DNA from: SB15 sp964639245
GTDB lineage: Bacteria > Chloroflexota > Anaerolineae > Aggregatilineales > J027
DNA: 64,000 nucleotides
Reading direction: 5' to 3'
Assembly (NCBI GenBank): GCA_964639245.1
Contig: CAZXCU010000002.1
Coordinates: forward strand, 248,001 to 312,000
Each line of letters starts with the position of its first letter. Positions within the stretch are counted from its first letter, which is position 1. Shown here in pieces: positions 1 through 8,795 of the stretch. A program made the translations under genes and the position numbers. Below the pieces are notes generated by a model that was not told the DNA's origin, made no database searches, and was given only the letters and a program-made list of their open reading frames with translations.

Positions 1-338
1 GCTAATACAATTTTTCCGATACTTTCTTTAAAAATACCATCAAATGCGCTTTGTGGAACAGCCATATACAGTGGTATTGAACTGTTCTGACTACTGAGAA
101 TACTTCGATACACTTCATATTGCCCTACCGCTGATTCGAGATAATCTACTGGGGAGGGCATCTTCTCAAAGCCCTTGAATTCGACCAAAATCTGCGTTCC
201 ATCTATCGGATGTATTGCCAAAATATCAATGTACAACCAGCGCTCAGGTAAAATCAAACGATATTGTTTAGGTGAAACTTGCCAACCGTCCACCGTTAAG
301 GCTTGGACAACTACTTCATGATAAAAGTCCTTTTGCAT
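1..338 (-). CDS. xisH: XisH-family protein (5' part, runs off the left edge)
   Basis: The minus strand from 338 is open to base 1 (112 codons, no stop). The start is ATG at 338-336 with a GGGGG ribosome site a few bases upstream (reading GGGGGATTTAAAATG). The protein begins MQKDFYHEVVVQALTVDGW and continues with YIDILA, VEFKGF, the VGQYEVYR segment and LYMAVP. This order matches the XisH family (FYH..V..AL..DGW, VEIKSF, ALGQY..Y, LYLAVP), a nuclease-like fold first named for control of fdxN-element excision in cyanobacteria and also found in Chloroflexota. XisH genes are normally followed by xisI; that partner would lie beyond the left edge. The biochemical role of the family is not established. 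Only the last few residues should be missing. Confidence 0.85.
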   Translation of the reverse strand, partial: MQKDFYHEVVVQALTVDGWQVSPKQYRLILPERWLYIDILAIHPIDGTQILVEFKGFEKMPSPVDYLESAVGQYEVYRSILSSQNSSIPLYMAVPQSAFDGIFKESIGKIVL

Positions 339-508
339 TTTAAATCCCCCTAGCATCATTCATGGAAACTATATCCGATTTTGCAGAGATAAGACGGCGC
401 AACTTAAAAATGAGTTTTTAATCTGATTAAAGTTTTTTTATCTGGTTTCAAAGCCTTTGACTTCCTTATACAATAGACCAATTGTGTCTCCAAGTTTGAG
501 GATGCCTC

Positions 509-1378
509 ATGCTGCCAGCGCCCCATGGCAAAGGTCATTTTGTACCTGTTCGTCCCGATGTCAAACTGCATGTGGTCAACACAGGCCGACGGGATGGAAA
601 GCCCCTCCTTTTACTGCATGGATTTCCTGAATTCTGGTGGAGTTGGCGGCATCAGATGACCTGTTTTGCCGATGCTGGCTATCATGTCATCGCGCCGGAT
701 TTACGCGGTTTTAATTATTCTGACAAACTTGCTGAAGGGTATGACCCGACCACACTGGCGGGAGACATTATTGGCTTGATGGATGCGTTTGACCTGTCCC
801 AAGCAACCATTATCGGGCATGACTACGGCGGATTCATTGCCTATGTGATGGCGCTGCTGTATCCCGAACGGGTGCAGAATTTTGTGGTGATTAGCGCCAT
901 CCCGCCGGATGTGTGGCCTACCACCGCCCACAGTGGCAAAGCCATCATGCAATTTTTAAGCGGGTTAGGCGCTTTAGGGCATTTTGTTGGTGCGCCCATG
1001 ATAGGCAGAGCCAATAATATTGTTGGCATCGGACGGGTGATGCTGTGGTTGGCTCATCAAAAACACCTTTTTCCGCATGACCTCCGCACGATTTACAGCA
1101 AAGCCTACGCCCGCAGTGCTAAAACAGCCACCACCTATGTCCGTGATGTGACGCGCTGGCTGAAAAATGATACGCCGCAAAACTTGACCATTCAACACCC
1201 GATGCTGCTGATGTGGCCTGAAAAAGATTTTATGGCCCCAATGAAAGCCGTTGCCCATTTTCAAAAGCATTTGCCCAACGGGGAGCTAGTGACTATTCCC
1301 GAATCGGGACATTGGCCTCAACAGGAGCAACCCGACTTCATCAATCAAGCGATTTTGCGTTTCCTGCAAAAGTTCTAA
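509..1378 (+). CDS. Alpha/beta hydrolase, epoxide-hydrolase-like
   Basis: The 289-residue protein shows the epoxide hydrolase/haloalkane dehalogenase subclass layout: oxyanion HGFPE at residues 37-41, nucleophile motif GHDYGG with Asp105, a helical cap region (about 125-215), an acidic residue at Asp240 (WPEKD) and the catalytic His268 (SGHW). An Asp nucleophile rather than Ser argues for opening an epoxide or carbon-halogen bond through an ester intermediate, in the cytoplasm; the substrate cannot be told. The start ATG at 509 has GAGG at 498-501. An earlier ATG at 502 is out of frame. The gene stands alone, 130 bases upstream of the RseP-like gene. Confidence 0.85.
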   Translation: MLPAPHGKGHFVPVRPDVKLHVVNTGRRDGKPLLLLHGFPEFWWSWRHQMTCFADAGYHVIAPDLRGFNYSDKLAEGYDPTTLAGDIIGLMDAFDLSQATIIGHDYGGFIAYVMALLYPERVQNFVVISAIPPDVWPTTAHSGKAIMQFLSGLGALGHFVGAPMIGRANNIVGIGRVMLWLAHQKHLFPHDLRTIYSKAYARSAKTATTYVRDVTRWLKNDTPQNLTIQHPMLLMWPEKDFMAPMKAVAHFQKHLPNGELVTIPESGHWPQQEQPDFINQAILRFLQKF

Positions 1379-1449
1379 CACAAATTCCATGCTGGAATCT
1401 TGCCCCGATGGTGTAAACTCTAAAGAGCGCATGTGTTAGGATGTGGTTT

Positions 1450-2850
1450 ATGGGTGTATTGGAACTCATTTTTGCTTTTGCTGTCATTCTTGTTCCCCTG
1501 ATTATTATTCATGAATTTGGACATTTTCTGGCGTGCAAATCGGTAGGCATTACCGTGCTGGAATTTGGCTTGGGCTTTCCGCCGCGCCTGTTCAAATTAT
1601 TCAACTGGGGCGAGACCGAATTTACGATTAATGCCATTCCACTGGGTGGGTTTGTGATGCCTTACGGGGAAGATTTTGTTCGTCCCCAGACCGAAAATGA
1701 AATGGCGGAACAAACGGTTGAACTTAAGGGCAAACGTGGCATCGAAAACCCGAAAAGTGTTTTTGAGGCCAAGCCGTGGCAAAAATTGTGGTTTTTGTTT
1801 GCCGGCCCGCTCGCCAATTTTGTTGCCGCCTATGTGATTTTTGTTGTTGTAGCGCTCATCGGGCTACCTCAACCGATTTCTGATGCCACCATCACTGAAA
1901 TTTTTGATGATACCCCCGCCGCCGAACAGCTTCAAGACGGCGATGTCATCAAGAAAATCAACGGTACAGCTTTTGATACCTCCTATGATTTTGATGAATT
2001 GATTGAAGGCGAAACCGACCCCATCATTTTGACGATTGAACGGGCGGGCGAAACGCAGGAAATCACTCTCAACCCGTTGACAGAAACTGCCCGTGAAAGC
2101 ATCCCGCAAGAACGGGTGCAGGTCTACCAAATTCAGGAAGGTACCCCCGCCGAAGAAGCCGGTTTACAGGACGATGATATTTTCCTTGCGGTGAATGGCG
2201 AGGTGATTTTGACCCTGCGCCAGCTTCAAGACATCACCAATGAAAATAACGGGGTGGAAATGGTTGTGACCATTTTGCGCGATGGGCAGACGATGGATGT
2301 TGCTGTGACTCCGCGTATGCTGGGCGAAAATGAAGACCGGGCGCGGATGGGTTTTCAGACCGAAGTCATTGCGGGTGCGCCGGAACTCGGTTTTATTGTG
2401 GATGACCGCAACGTTGAATTTTATAATGACTCGGAATCGCTGGCGGGGGCATTTGAATATGCCACCGATAATTACATCGGGGTTTTTGAGCAAATGGCGA
2501 GTCTGCCGTCGGAATATCTGGCGGGCAACTTGAGTTCAGATGAAACCCGCCTTGTGAGCGTGGTGGGGGTGTCGCAAATCGGGCGTGACCTGATTCAAAA
2601 TTACCCCTACCAGCAAGTGATTGTGTTTATCGCGCTCATCAGCATCGCGCTGGGCTTTACGAATTTGCTGCCCATTCCCGGTCTTGACGGGGGGCGTATA
2701 CTATTCGTCTTGATTGAAATTGTGCGCGGCAAACCGATGTCGCCTGAACGGGAAGGCATCGTACATTTGATTGGGATTGGGCTGCTGCTGTCGCTGATGG
2801 TGTTGTTGATTATCAACGATATTGTTGACCCGATTCAACTGCCGCAATAA
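1450..2850 (+). CDS. rseP: RIP (site-2) zinc metalloprotease, RseP-like, two PDZ domains
   Basis: This membrane protease of peptidase family M50 cuts transmembrane segments of anti-sigma factors or other membrane proteins. Counting from an in-frame ATG at 1441, the zinc motif HEFGH (His24, Glu25, His28) lies in the first membrane helix and the third ligand motif LDGG (415-418, Asp416) in a C-terminal helix. Two PDZ-like domains lie between: about 150-205 and 215-290. The ATG at 1450 is preferred because AGG at 1438-1440 is then 9 bases upstream, whereas it abuts the 1441 ATG. The C-terminus has two further hydrophobic segments. A HEAT-repeat gene follows after 18 bases, likely cotranscribed. 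The substrate is unknown. Confidence 0.9.
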   Translation: MGVLELIFAFAVILVPLIIIHEFGHFLACKSVGITVLEFGLGFPPRLFKLFNWGETEFTINAIPLGGFVMPYGEDFVRPQTENEMAEQTVELKGKRGIENPKSVFEAKPWQKLWFLFAGPLANFVAAYVIFVVVALIGLPQPISDATITEIFDDTPAAEQLQDGDVIKKINGTAFDTSYDFDELIEGETDPIILTIERAGETQEITLNPLTETARESIPQERVQVYQIQEGTPAEEAGLQDDDIFLAVNGEVILTLRQLQDITNENNGVEMVVTILRDGQTMDVAVTPRMLGENEDRARMGFQTEVIAGAPELGFIVDDRNVEFYNDSESLAGAFEYATDNYIGVFEQMASLPSEYLAGNLSSDETRLVSVVGVSQIGRDLIQNYPYQQVIVFIALISIALGFTNLLPIPGLDGGRILFVLIEIVRGKPMSPEREGIVHLIGIGLLLSLMVLLIINDIVDPIQLPQ

Positions 2851-2868
2851 ATGTGAGAGGGAAAGAAA

Positions 2869-3933
2869 ATGGGAAATCACCGTTACGAAGATTATGACGA
2901 TGATGATATGCTGTTTGAGGATGACTCTGAAGCCGTCCGCGAATATACGCTGGAAGACGCGCTGCAAGCCCTGCCCCAAACCGGTGATGGGCTTGTGCCA
3001 TACGAAGTGGTGATGGGGCTGTCTGACCTTGAAATCACCGATTTAAATCGGGTGCGTCCTGAATGGCGTAAACTCTCGGATGAACAGCGTTTGAACATTA
3101 TGGAACGGCTGGCGGAAGTCACCGAAGTGGACTACGAGATGGATTACAGCACCGTCGCCCGGTTGGGATATGAAGACTCCTATGCCCCTGTACGGGTAGC
3201 CGCGATTAATGCCAGTTATGGCGATGACTCGCTGGATAATCTGGATAGCTTGATGCCAATAGCAAGTAAAGATAGTTCGGCAGAAGTGCGGGCGGCAGCG
3301 ATTTCGCGCATCGGACAGTATATTTATCTGGGGGAAGTTGAAGAAATTGACCCCGCCGAGACGGTTGCCGCGCAAGAATTGGCGCTCAAATTGCACAACG
3401 ACCCGAACGAAGCGTTGGATGTGCGATGTCGGGCATTGGAGGCCATTTCCCATGCTTCCCGCGAAGGGATTACGGAACTGATCCAAGCGGCCTACGACCA
3501 TGACGATTTGCGGATGCGAACCAGCGCCATTAATGCGATGGGCAATACTTGTGACCCGCGCTGGGAGAAAAATATCCTGCAAGAAATGGAAAGTGACCAG
3601 AATGAAATGCGTTTTGAGGCCATTCGTGCCGCCGGGTCACTCTCGCTTAAACAGGCAGTCAACCGCTTAGCCGATTTTGGCTACGACGACGACCCACAGA
3701 TTCAAGAAGCGGTGGTCTGGGCATTGGGTGAAATTGGCGGGGATGAGGCGCTGAGTACCCTCGAAAAGCTCTACGAATACGCCGAAAGTAACCAAGATGA
3801 AGAACTGCTCGATTCGATTGAAGAAGCGATGGACATGGCGCAATTTATGGCCAGCGATGACCTCGAATTTGGCTTCTTGGATGTCGAAGAGTATGACGAC
3901 GATGACTACGATTACGACGAGGACGAAGATTAA
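2869..3933 (+). CDS. HEAT-repeat protein with acidic ends
   Basis: The 354-residue soluble protein has a run of Asp and Glu at the N-terminus (DYDDDDM) and an almost purely acidic tail (DDDDYDYDEDED). Between about residues 60 and 310 it is built of helical HEAT/PBS-type repeats, visible as recurring VRVAAI, VRAAAI, MRFEAIRAA and VVWALGEIGG segments. Such repeats make protein-binding superhelices; no catalytic motif is seen. Its start has GAGAGGGAAAG just upstream and lies 18 bases after the protease stop, so it may scaffold or modulate the neighbouring membrane protease, but that is inference from position only. The very acidic termini could also bind basic partners or cations. Confidence 0.8.
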   Translation: MGNHRYEDYDDDDMLFEDDSEAVREYTLEDALQALPQTGDGLVPYEVVMGLSDLEITDLNRVRPEWRKLSDEQRLNIMERLAEVTEVDYEMDYSTVARLGYEDSYAPVRVAAINASYGDDSLDNLDSLMPIASKDSSAEVRAAAISRIGQYIYLGEVEEIDPAETVAAQELALKLHNDPNEALDVRCRALEAISHASREGITELIQAAYDHDDLRMRTSAINAMGNTCDPRWEKNILQEMESDQNEMRFEAIRAAGSLSLKQAVNRLADFGYDDDPQIQEAVVWALGEIGGDEALSTLEKLYEYAESNQDEELLDSIEEAMDMAQFMASDDLEFGFLDVEEYDDDDYDYDEDED

Positions 3934-3952
3934 CCCTGTGCGGGGTGACGGC

Positions 3953-4228
3953 ATGGAACGGTTGCACGCGGTGGTCTATGGGCGGGTGCAGGGGGTCAGC
4001 TTTCGGGCGTATACCGAAACCCGCGCCCGTCAACTTGGTTTGGTCGGCTGGGTACGGAATAAATCGGATGGTACAGTCGAAACCGTGGCGGAAGGTCGTT
4101 CTGCTATGCTGGAAGCCTTTGTCGCTTTTTTGCATGAAGGTTCGCCCGCCGCACGGGTAGACGAGGTTTTTGTCACCCGTACCCCCATTGAGCAGCCCGA
4201 ATTTTCAGCTTTTGAAACGCGATTTTAG
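3953..4228 (+). CDS. acyP: Acylphosphatase
   Basis: This is a small cytoplasmic enzyme that hydrolyses acyl-phosphates such as acetyl phosphate. The 91 residues carry the family signature GRVQGVSFR with the phosphate-binding Arg18 and the catalytic Asn36 in GWVRN, and the length matches the usual 90-100. The open frame extends upstream into the HEAT-repeat gene, but the ATG at 3953 is the only start that gives a normal N-terminus (MERLHAVVYGRVQG). The stop is two bases before the next start, so it is translationally close to the downstream membrane protein. Acyl-phosphate turnover fits an organism with acetate-linked metabolism. Confidence 0.93.
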   Translation: MERLHAVVYGRVQGVSFRAYTETRARQLGLVGWVRNKSDGTVETVAEGRSAMLEAFVAFLHEGSPAARVDEVFVTRTPIEQPEFSAFETRF

Positions 4229-4230
4229 CC

Positions 4231-5496
4231 ATGTGGAAATTTTCGCCTGAGCGATTGGCTTGGGTTACACTGATTGTTGCCCAACTTGTCTGCCTGCTCA
4301 TCGCGGGTACCAGTGTGGTGAGTGCGCGATGGTTTGTTTTCGATTCGCGGGTCGATCTTCACACCGAAATCAAAGTCGGGCGGGGAACCGCCGGGGTGCG
4401 GTTGGCTTCGACGGGCAATGAAGAAGCTGTGCGTTTAAATCGGAATATTGCCCCGCGTGAAACTGTCATCATTGACCCGATTTCCCAAGCAACCATCCAA
4501 TTTGCTGATACCGGGGATAATGACCGCGTGATTGCGAATGTCACGCTCTTTGGGAGCAGCCAATTGAAAGTTGTGGAGGCCAACCGTCCACGTTTTCACC
4601 TCAGTGATGGGCAGTATGAGATTGTGTTGGATGATTTTTCCGGGCGGGTGGAGGTCGAGATTCCAACGCATTTATCCCGCCCGATGAGTCTCGTCGTCAG
4701 CAGTGATAATGGTGCTGTCACGATGAGACAGGCTGGATTTTATATCATTGCCGGGACTCCCAACGCGATCATCGTGCATCCGCGCATCGGGACACCGGAA
4801 CTTGTCATGCCGGATGGCAGAAAAATTTCTGTCATTACGGGTTATAATGCTGTGGCTGACCCCACCAATAACATTCTGTATCAAGGGCTTTCAACCGACG
4901 AAATTTTCGATAATCCCTTGTTTTTATCGGCTGTCGAAGATGCGCCTACGCCCGATGGCTGGGGCTGTGAACAGGGCTTGAATACCGACAACGCCGAATA
5001 TTATCTGACCACGTTTGAGGGGCGGCGCAGTGTATATATCAAACGTGTCGGACAAAATTTAGGGCCGGGCGTGACGCTGTGTAAGCAGTTTTTGGGGACA
5101 AACGGCGCAAATGTCATCCCCTATTCCAGTTTGCGGATTCGGGCGACTTTTAATGTTCGGTCACATTCGCTGTCGGTGTGTGGCATCAAAGCGACAGAGT
5201 GCGTGTTGATGCTGCGGATGTATTACAAAAATGAATATGGGCAGGATGTGGAGTGGATTCACGGGTTTTACAGCTTTAACTATGACCCGAACAACAATCC
5301 GCCGATTCAGTGTGATACCTGTTTGTTGGCGCATGAACAGGTCATACCTGGCAATTGGTTCACGTATGAATCGAGCAATCTGATGAATTTGCCGGAAGGC
5401 CGCCGTCCCACCACCATCACACGGATTGAATTTTACGCTTCCGGTCATGCCTATGAAGTGGCGGTAGCGGAAGTGGCCTTGATAGGCGAGCGCTAA
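4231..5496 (+). CDS. Membrane-anchored extracytoplasmic protein, possibly FecR-like
   Basis: The 421-residue protein starts with one membrane segment (about residues 10-32, AWVTLIVAQLVCLLIAGTSVV) and then an extracytoplasmic region. Residues about 45-225 are beta-rich, and the order of ATIQF, VTLFGSSQLKV, GRVEVEIP and VTMRQAGFYII segments recalls the FecR/DUF4880 type of envelope beta-sandwich; this is a resemblance, not a firm assignment. The C-terminal 190 residues contain six to seven Cys (for example CGIKATEC and CDTCLL), which could form disulphides outside the cell. It starts two bases after acyP stops. No enzymatic motif was recognised. Confidence 0.6.
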   Translation: MWKFSPERLAWVTLIVAQLVCLLIAGTSVVSARWFVFDSRVDLHTEIKVGRGTAGVRLASTGNEEAVRLNRNIAPRETVIIDPISQATIQFADTGDNDRVIANVTLFGSSQLKVVEANRPRFHLSDGQYEIVLDDFSGRVEVEIPTHLSRPMSLVVSSDNGAVTMRQAGFYIIAGTPNAIIVHPRIGTPELVMPDGRKISVITGYNAVADPTNNILYQGLSTDEIFDNPLFLSAVEDAPTPDGWGCEQGLNTDNAEYYLTTFEGRRSVYIKRVGQNLGPGVTLCKQFLGTNGANVIPYSSLRIRATFNVRSHSLSVCGIKATECVLMLRMYYKNEYGQDVEWIHGFYSFNYDPNNNPPIQCDTCLLAHEQVIPGNWFTYESSNLMNLPEGRRPTTITRIEFYASGHAYEVAVAEVALIGER

Positions 5497-5500
5497 ACTA

Positions 5501-5527
5501 TTGCATCTGTTTGCGCCATGTTATACT
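5501..5527 (+). promoter_or_regulatory. Possible promoter for the zinc-ribbon gene
   Basis: TTGCAT at 5501-5506 and TATACT at 5522-5527 are separated by 15 bases, 34 bases before the start at 5561. The -10 is close to consensus; the -35 and the short spacer are weaker. The same TATACT box recurs before other transcription units in this window. Confidence 0.4.
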
Positions 5528-5560
5528 TCTGGCAGCCTATCAAAATCGGGATAAAGAACC

Positions 5561-6106
5561 ATGAGCAGTGATACCATGAGCAGTCTGATATTGGCGGTCA
5601 TTACCCTGCTAGGCGCGGGTTTAACGGCGCTTTGGCTGGGCATGACCCTATGGACATGGCAGGATATGAAAGCGCGTTCGCGTGACCCGCTTGCTCAGAT
5701 TGCTGCCACGCTGCTGGTTTTTCTTGTACCACCGTTTGGCATCATGGTGTATCTGATGCTGCGTCCGCGTGAGACGCTTGCCGATGCCTATGAACGCTCC
5801 TTAGAGGAAGAAGCGCTCCTCCAAGAAATTGAGGAAAAACCCGCCTGTCCCGGTTGCGGACGGCCTACCCAGAAAGATTGGCAGGTCTGCCCCTACTGCC
5901 ATACACGCCTCAAGAAAACCTGTGTGCAGTGTCATTCGCTGCTGGAACTGACATGGAATCTTTGCCCGTACTGCGCGACGGCACAGGTAAGTTATGAAGA
6001 GGCCGAACAACTGCCGCCTAAAAAGTCTTCGCGTGGGCGGAGCAATCCAGACCGTTCACCGTATGAATTTGACCCCAACAACTCGCTTGAATTTGTGGAT
6101 GAATAA
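5561..6106 (+). CDS. Membrane protein with double zinc ribbon
   Basis: The 181-residue protein has two membrane helices (about 9-31 and 45-67), a short Glu-rich helix (about 78-95), then two four-Cys knuckles: CPGCG...CPYC (about 98-120) and CVQC...CPYC (about 124-142), i.e. a double zinc ribbon (DZR type). The tail is polar and contains a basic stretch (KKSSRGRSNPDRS). The cysteine knuckles would face the cytoplasm and bind protein or nucleic acid. Such membrane-zinc-ribbon proteins are common in Chloroflexota but have no known job. The Met at residue 6 is an alternative start. Confidence 0.7.
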   Translation: MSSDTMSSLILAVITLLGAGLTALWLGMTLWTWQDMKARSRDPLAQIAATLLVFLVPPFGIMVYLMLRPRETLADAYERSLEEEALLQEIEEKPACPGCGRPTQKDWQVCPYCHTRLKKTCVQCHSLLELTWNLCPYCATAQVSYEEAEQLPPKKSSRGRSNPDRSPYEFDPNNSLEFVDE

Positions 6107-6183
6107 TGTAGTTCCTGTGAAGTTTTTCAACAAAGCGCAGGTCTGTCTGTACAATCAATCTGCTTACAGAACAGGAAAATTCT

Positions 6184-7062
6184 ATGAAATGCTTTGTTGC
6201 GATTGGACTTCTGATACTCTTTTTTCTTCCCACCAGTTTGAGCTTTGCCCGTCAATTTGAAGCGGGGGAGAGCCGTGTCGATGACAAAGGCATCGAACAG
6301 GTGTATGTGCCGCCGGGATGTTTTTTGATGGGCGCGAGTGAGGAACAAATTGAAGCGCTTCTTGCTCAAAATCCCCCCAGTTGGCTGACGGGTGAACTGC
6401 CCCTCGAACAACCCCAGCATGAAGTTTGCCTGACTAAAGGCTATTGGATTGATAAATATGAAGTGACCAATGCCGCATGGCAGGCTTTTGTGGATGATGG
6501 CGGATACACCACGCAGGATTACTGGTCGGAGGATGGTTGGGCATGGTTAGATGACCAGAATGTGCGGCGGTTGCCTAAACGTTGTGACCGTACCAATACC
6601 CAAACTGAGGCACATCCCCGCGCTTGTATTACGTGGTACGAAGCCGAAGCCTATGCCAATTGGCGCGGCGGGAGGCTACCCACCGAAGCCGAGTGGGAAT
6701 TTGCGGCACGCAGCCCGGAATCATGGATTTATCCTTGGGGGAATGAATGGGATGCAGCGCTGGCGAATGTGGTCGAGAGCGAGTCTGCAATGCCCGTTGG
6801 CAGTTTCCCGGATGGGGCAAGTTGGGTGGGGGCGCTGGACATGGCCGGGAATGTGATGGAATGGACGAATGATTGGCTTGCGCCGTATGACCCGTCTGTG
6901 AAAGATGACCCAACGGGCGCGGCAGAGGGGCAATTTAAAGTCGAACGCGGCGGCTGGTGGGGCAGCAATGAATGGGTAGCGCGAACGACCTTCCGCTATT
7001 TTGAAGACCCGCCCACCTACCAAGACCATCATATCGGGGTACGGATTGTGACGGAGGAATAA
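6184..7062 (+). CDS. Secreted SUMF1/FGE-fold protein
   Basis: The 292-residue protein starts with a signal peptide (about 1-23, cut near FAR-QF) and then shows the formylglycine-generating-enzyme fold: VPPGCFLMGA, HEVCLTKGYWIDKYEVTNAAW, GGRLPTEAEWEFAAR, YPWGNEW, DMAGNVMEWTND, and a closing GVRIVTEE. True sulfatase-modifying enzymes end with a Cys-containing catalytic motif; here that region (TTFRYFEDPPTYQDHH) has no Cys, so it is more likely a substrate-binding or other SUMF1-fold member than a real FGE. CAGGAAAA precedes the start. It is followed by a bidirectional terminator. Confidence 0.85.
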   Translation: MKCFVAIGLLILFFLPTSLSFARQFEAGESRVDDKGIEQVYVPPGCFLMGASEEQIEALLAQNPPSWLTGELPLEQPQHEVCLTKGYWIDKYEVTNAAWQAFVDDGGYTTQDYWSEDGWAWLDDQNVRRLPKRCDRTNTQTEAHPRACITWYEAEAYANWRGGRLPTEAEWEFAARSPESWIYPWGNEWDAALANVVESESAMPVGSFPDGASWVGALDMAGNVMEWTNDWLAPYDPSVKDDPTGAAEGQFKVERGGWWGSNEWVARTTFRYFEDPPTYQDHHIGVRIVTEE

Positions 7063-7063
7063 T

Positions 7064-7093
7064 AAAAAAAGAGGGGCAGCCTGCCCCTTTTTT
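7064..7093. terminator. Bidirectional rho-independent terminator
   Basis: GGGGCA (7073-7078) pairs with TGCCCC (7082-7087), flanked by an A-run on the left and a T-run on the right, so it works on both strands. It separates the convergent SUMF1-type gene and pyk, and the pyk stop codon lies inside the T-run. Confidence 0.85.
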
Positions 7094-8567
7094 ATTCCGT
7101 GATGGATTGAATTTTGACGAAGTTGGTTTGTCCGCCCGCGCCAAATGGCACACCGCTAATAATCACCAGCTTATCGCCGGGTTCGGTGAGGTTGGCCTCT
7201 TTGGTGGAACGCACCACCACCTTAATCATGTCATCAATCGTATAAAATTCATCCACCAGCATCGGACGCACGCCCCACACCAGTGCCATGCGGCGGAACG
7301 TGACTTCATTGGGGGTGACGCACAAAATGAAGGTCGAGGGACGTTCACGGGCAACCCGCCGTGCCGTGTACCCTGTCCATGTGCAGGTGACAATCATTTT
7401 GGCTTTGACCGCATCGGCCATATCCACGGTTGCATGGCTAATTGCATCATCAACGGCGATTTCTTTGTTCGGGTTGGTCTGCCGCATCGCTGCCACGGTT
7501 GCGGCGGTGCGCCCATGCAAATCAAGATGCGATTCGGCAATCAGGGCGATGGTTGCCATCATTTCTACTGACTCAACCGGATAGTCTCCACTCGCGCTTT
7601 CGCCGGACAGCATGACTGCATCGGTGCCGTCAAAAATTGCGTTGGCAACGTCGGATGCTTCAGCGCGGGTGGGGCGCGGATTGGTAATCATGCTGTTGAG
7701 CATCTGTGTGGCGGTGATGACGGGTTTGCCCACCGCGTTGCATTTCTGGATGATGCGTTTTTGTTCAATCGGCACAGAAGCGGCATCAATTTCTAGCCCC
7801 AAGTCACCGCGTGCAACCATGATGCCATCGGACGCATCAATAATTTCATCAATATTTTCCAGAGCTTCGGCTTTTTCAATTTTGGCGACAATCGCCACAT
7901 CGCCTTTGTGTTGTTTGATGAGCCAGCGCAGTTCGCGCATTTCATCGGCACTGCGAACAAAAGACATCGCCAGCCAGTCAATTTTTTGGTCAAGGGCAAA
8001 GACCAGATCTTCACGATCTTTGTCGGTCAGGGCGGGTAGAGTCAGGCGTGAATCGGGAGCCATCACCCCTTTACGGCTTTTGAGTTTGCTGCCGTTGACA
8101 ACTTCGCAGACCAGATCTTGTCCTTCTTTGCTGACCACACGAAATTCAATTTCGCCATCGTCTAACAGCAAACGTTGTCCCGCGTCCACGTCCACGATGA
8201 ATTCGGGGTGGGGCAGGCTGAGTTCCAATTTGGTCGGGTCGGGGTCGGGGCGGGAAGTCAGGGTGAGGATGTCGCCGGGCGAAATGTTCAACGGGTCAAG
8301 CGCTCCCAGATTGCCCAAGCGGATTTTAGGCCCTTGCAAGTCGCCTAAAATGGCAATGACTTTGCCTTCTTCATCGGCTAAGCGGCGAATCATGCTGATA
8401 GCATTGGCATGGGTGGCATAATCCCCATGACTAAAATTGATGCGGGCAACATTCATCCCGGAACGAATCATCCGCCGCAGCACATCTTCTTTATAGGAAG
8501 CCGGCCCAATTGTGGCAACAATTTTAGTTCGTTTAGAACTCGGTTTGGCAAATTTTTTCATCATCAT
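7092..8567 (-). CDS. pyk: Pyruvate kinase
   Basis: Pyruvate kinase makes ATP and pyruvate from phosphoenolpyruvate in the last step of glycolysis. The 491-residue protein has the N-terminal KIVATIGPAS and SHGD motifs, the substrate/metal site VAIVAKIEKAEAL (catalytic Lys followed by Glu), the MVARGDLGLEI segment, TRAEASDVANAIFDGTDAVML, and the C-terminal alpha/beta domain ending GAGGQTNF. The length is normal and there is no extra phosphotransferase-like domain. Translation may start at any of three consecutive Met codons; no strong ribosome site is visible. The neighbouring minus-strand genes are enolase and acetate-energy enzymes. Confidence 0.97.
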   Translation of the reverse strand: MMMKKFAKPSSKRTKIVATIGPASYKEDVLRRMIRSGMNVARINFSHGDYATHANAISMIRRLADEEGKVIAILGDLQGPKIRLGNLGALDPLNISPGDILTLTSRPDPDPTKLELSLPHPEFIVDVDAGQRLLLDDGEIEFRVVSKEGQDLVCEVVNGSKLKSRKGVMAPDSRLTLPALTDKDREDLVFALDQKIDWLAMSFVRSADEMRELRWLIKQHKGDVAIVAKIEKAEALENIDEIIDASDGIMVARGDLGLEIDAASVPIEQKRIIQKCNAVGKPVITATQMLNSMITNPRPTRAEASDVANAIFDGTDAVMLSGESASGDYPVESVEMMATIALIAESHLDLHGRTAATVAAMRQTNPNKEIAVDDAISHATVDMADAVKAKMIVTCTWTGYTARRVARERPSTFILCVTPNEVTFRRMALVWGVRPMLVDEFYTIDDMIKVVVRSTKEANLTEPGDKLVIISGVPFGAGGQTNFVKIQSITE

Positions 8568-8718
8568 AATTGTGTCTATCCATGCACCGTGAATGGTCAG
8601 CTTGTGAATTGTACAAATGAACTGCGTTTTTGGATATTTGGAAGATTATACAGATAAAAACCCCTCTGTCGTTGTTTGGCGGTGGAGAGGGTCTCTGATA
8701 TGGCTCAGTTGTGTTCAT

Positions 8719-8784
8719 GGTGGGGTGGATCAATGCCCCACCGCGTGATTGACTGAAGGGGTGAGTCATCGACCTCACCCCTTC
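8719..8784. terminator. Two adjacent hairpins between eno and pyk
   Basis: GAAGGGGTGAG (8755-8765) pairs with CTCACCCCTTC (8774-8784) over 11 bp, just after the enolase stop on the minus strand. A second stem, GGTGGGG (8719-8725) with CCCCACC (8736-8742), follows. Neither has a strong T-run, so they may reduce read-through or protect 3' ends rather than terminate fully. The second looks like a dispersed intergenic hairpin. Confidence 0.55.
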
Positions 8785-8795
8785 ATCACATCTGC

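Noticed and set aside
6184..7062. Formylglycine-generating enzyme
   Set aside because: The fold is present but the C-terminal Cys motif needed for sulfatase activation is absent, so it is called SUMF1-fold only.
7612..8421. Long open frame on the plus strand opposite pyk
   Set aside because: It lies fully antisense to a complete pyruvate kinase gene and its residues are Ser/Arg-rich as expected from reverse reading of GC-biased codons.
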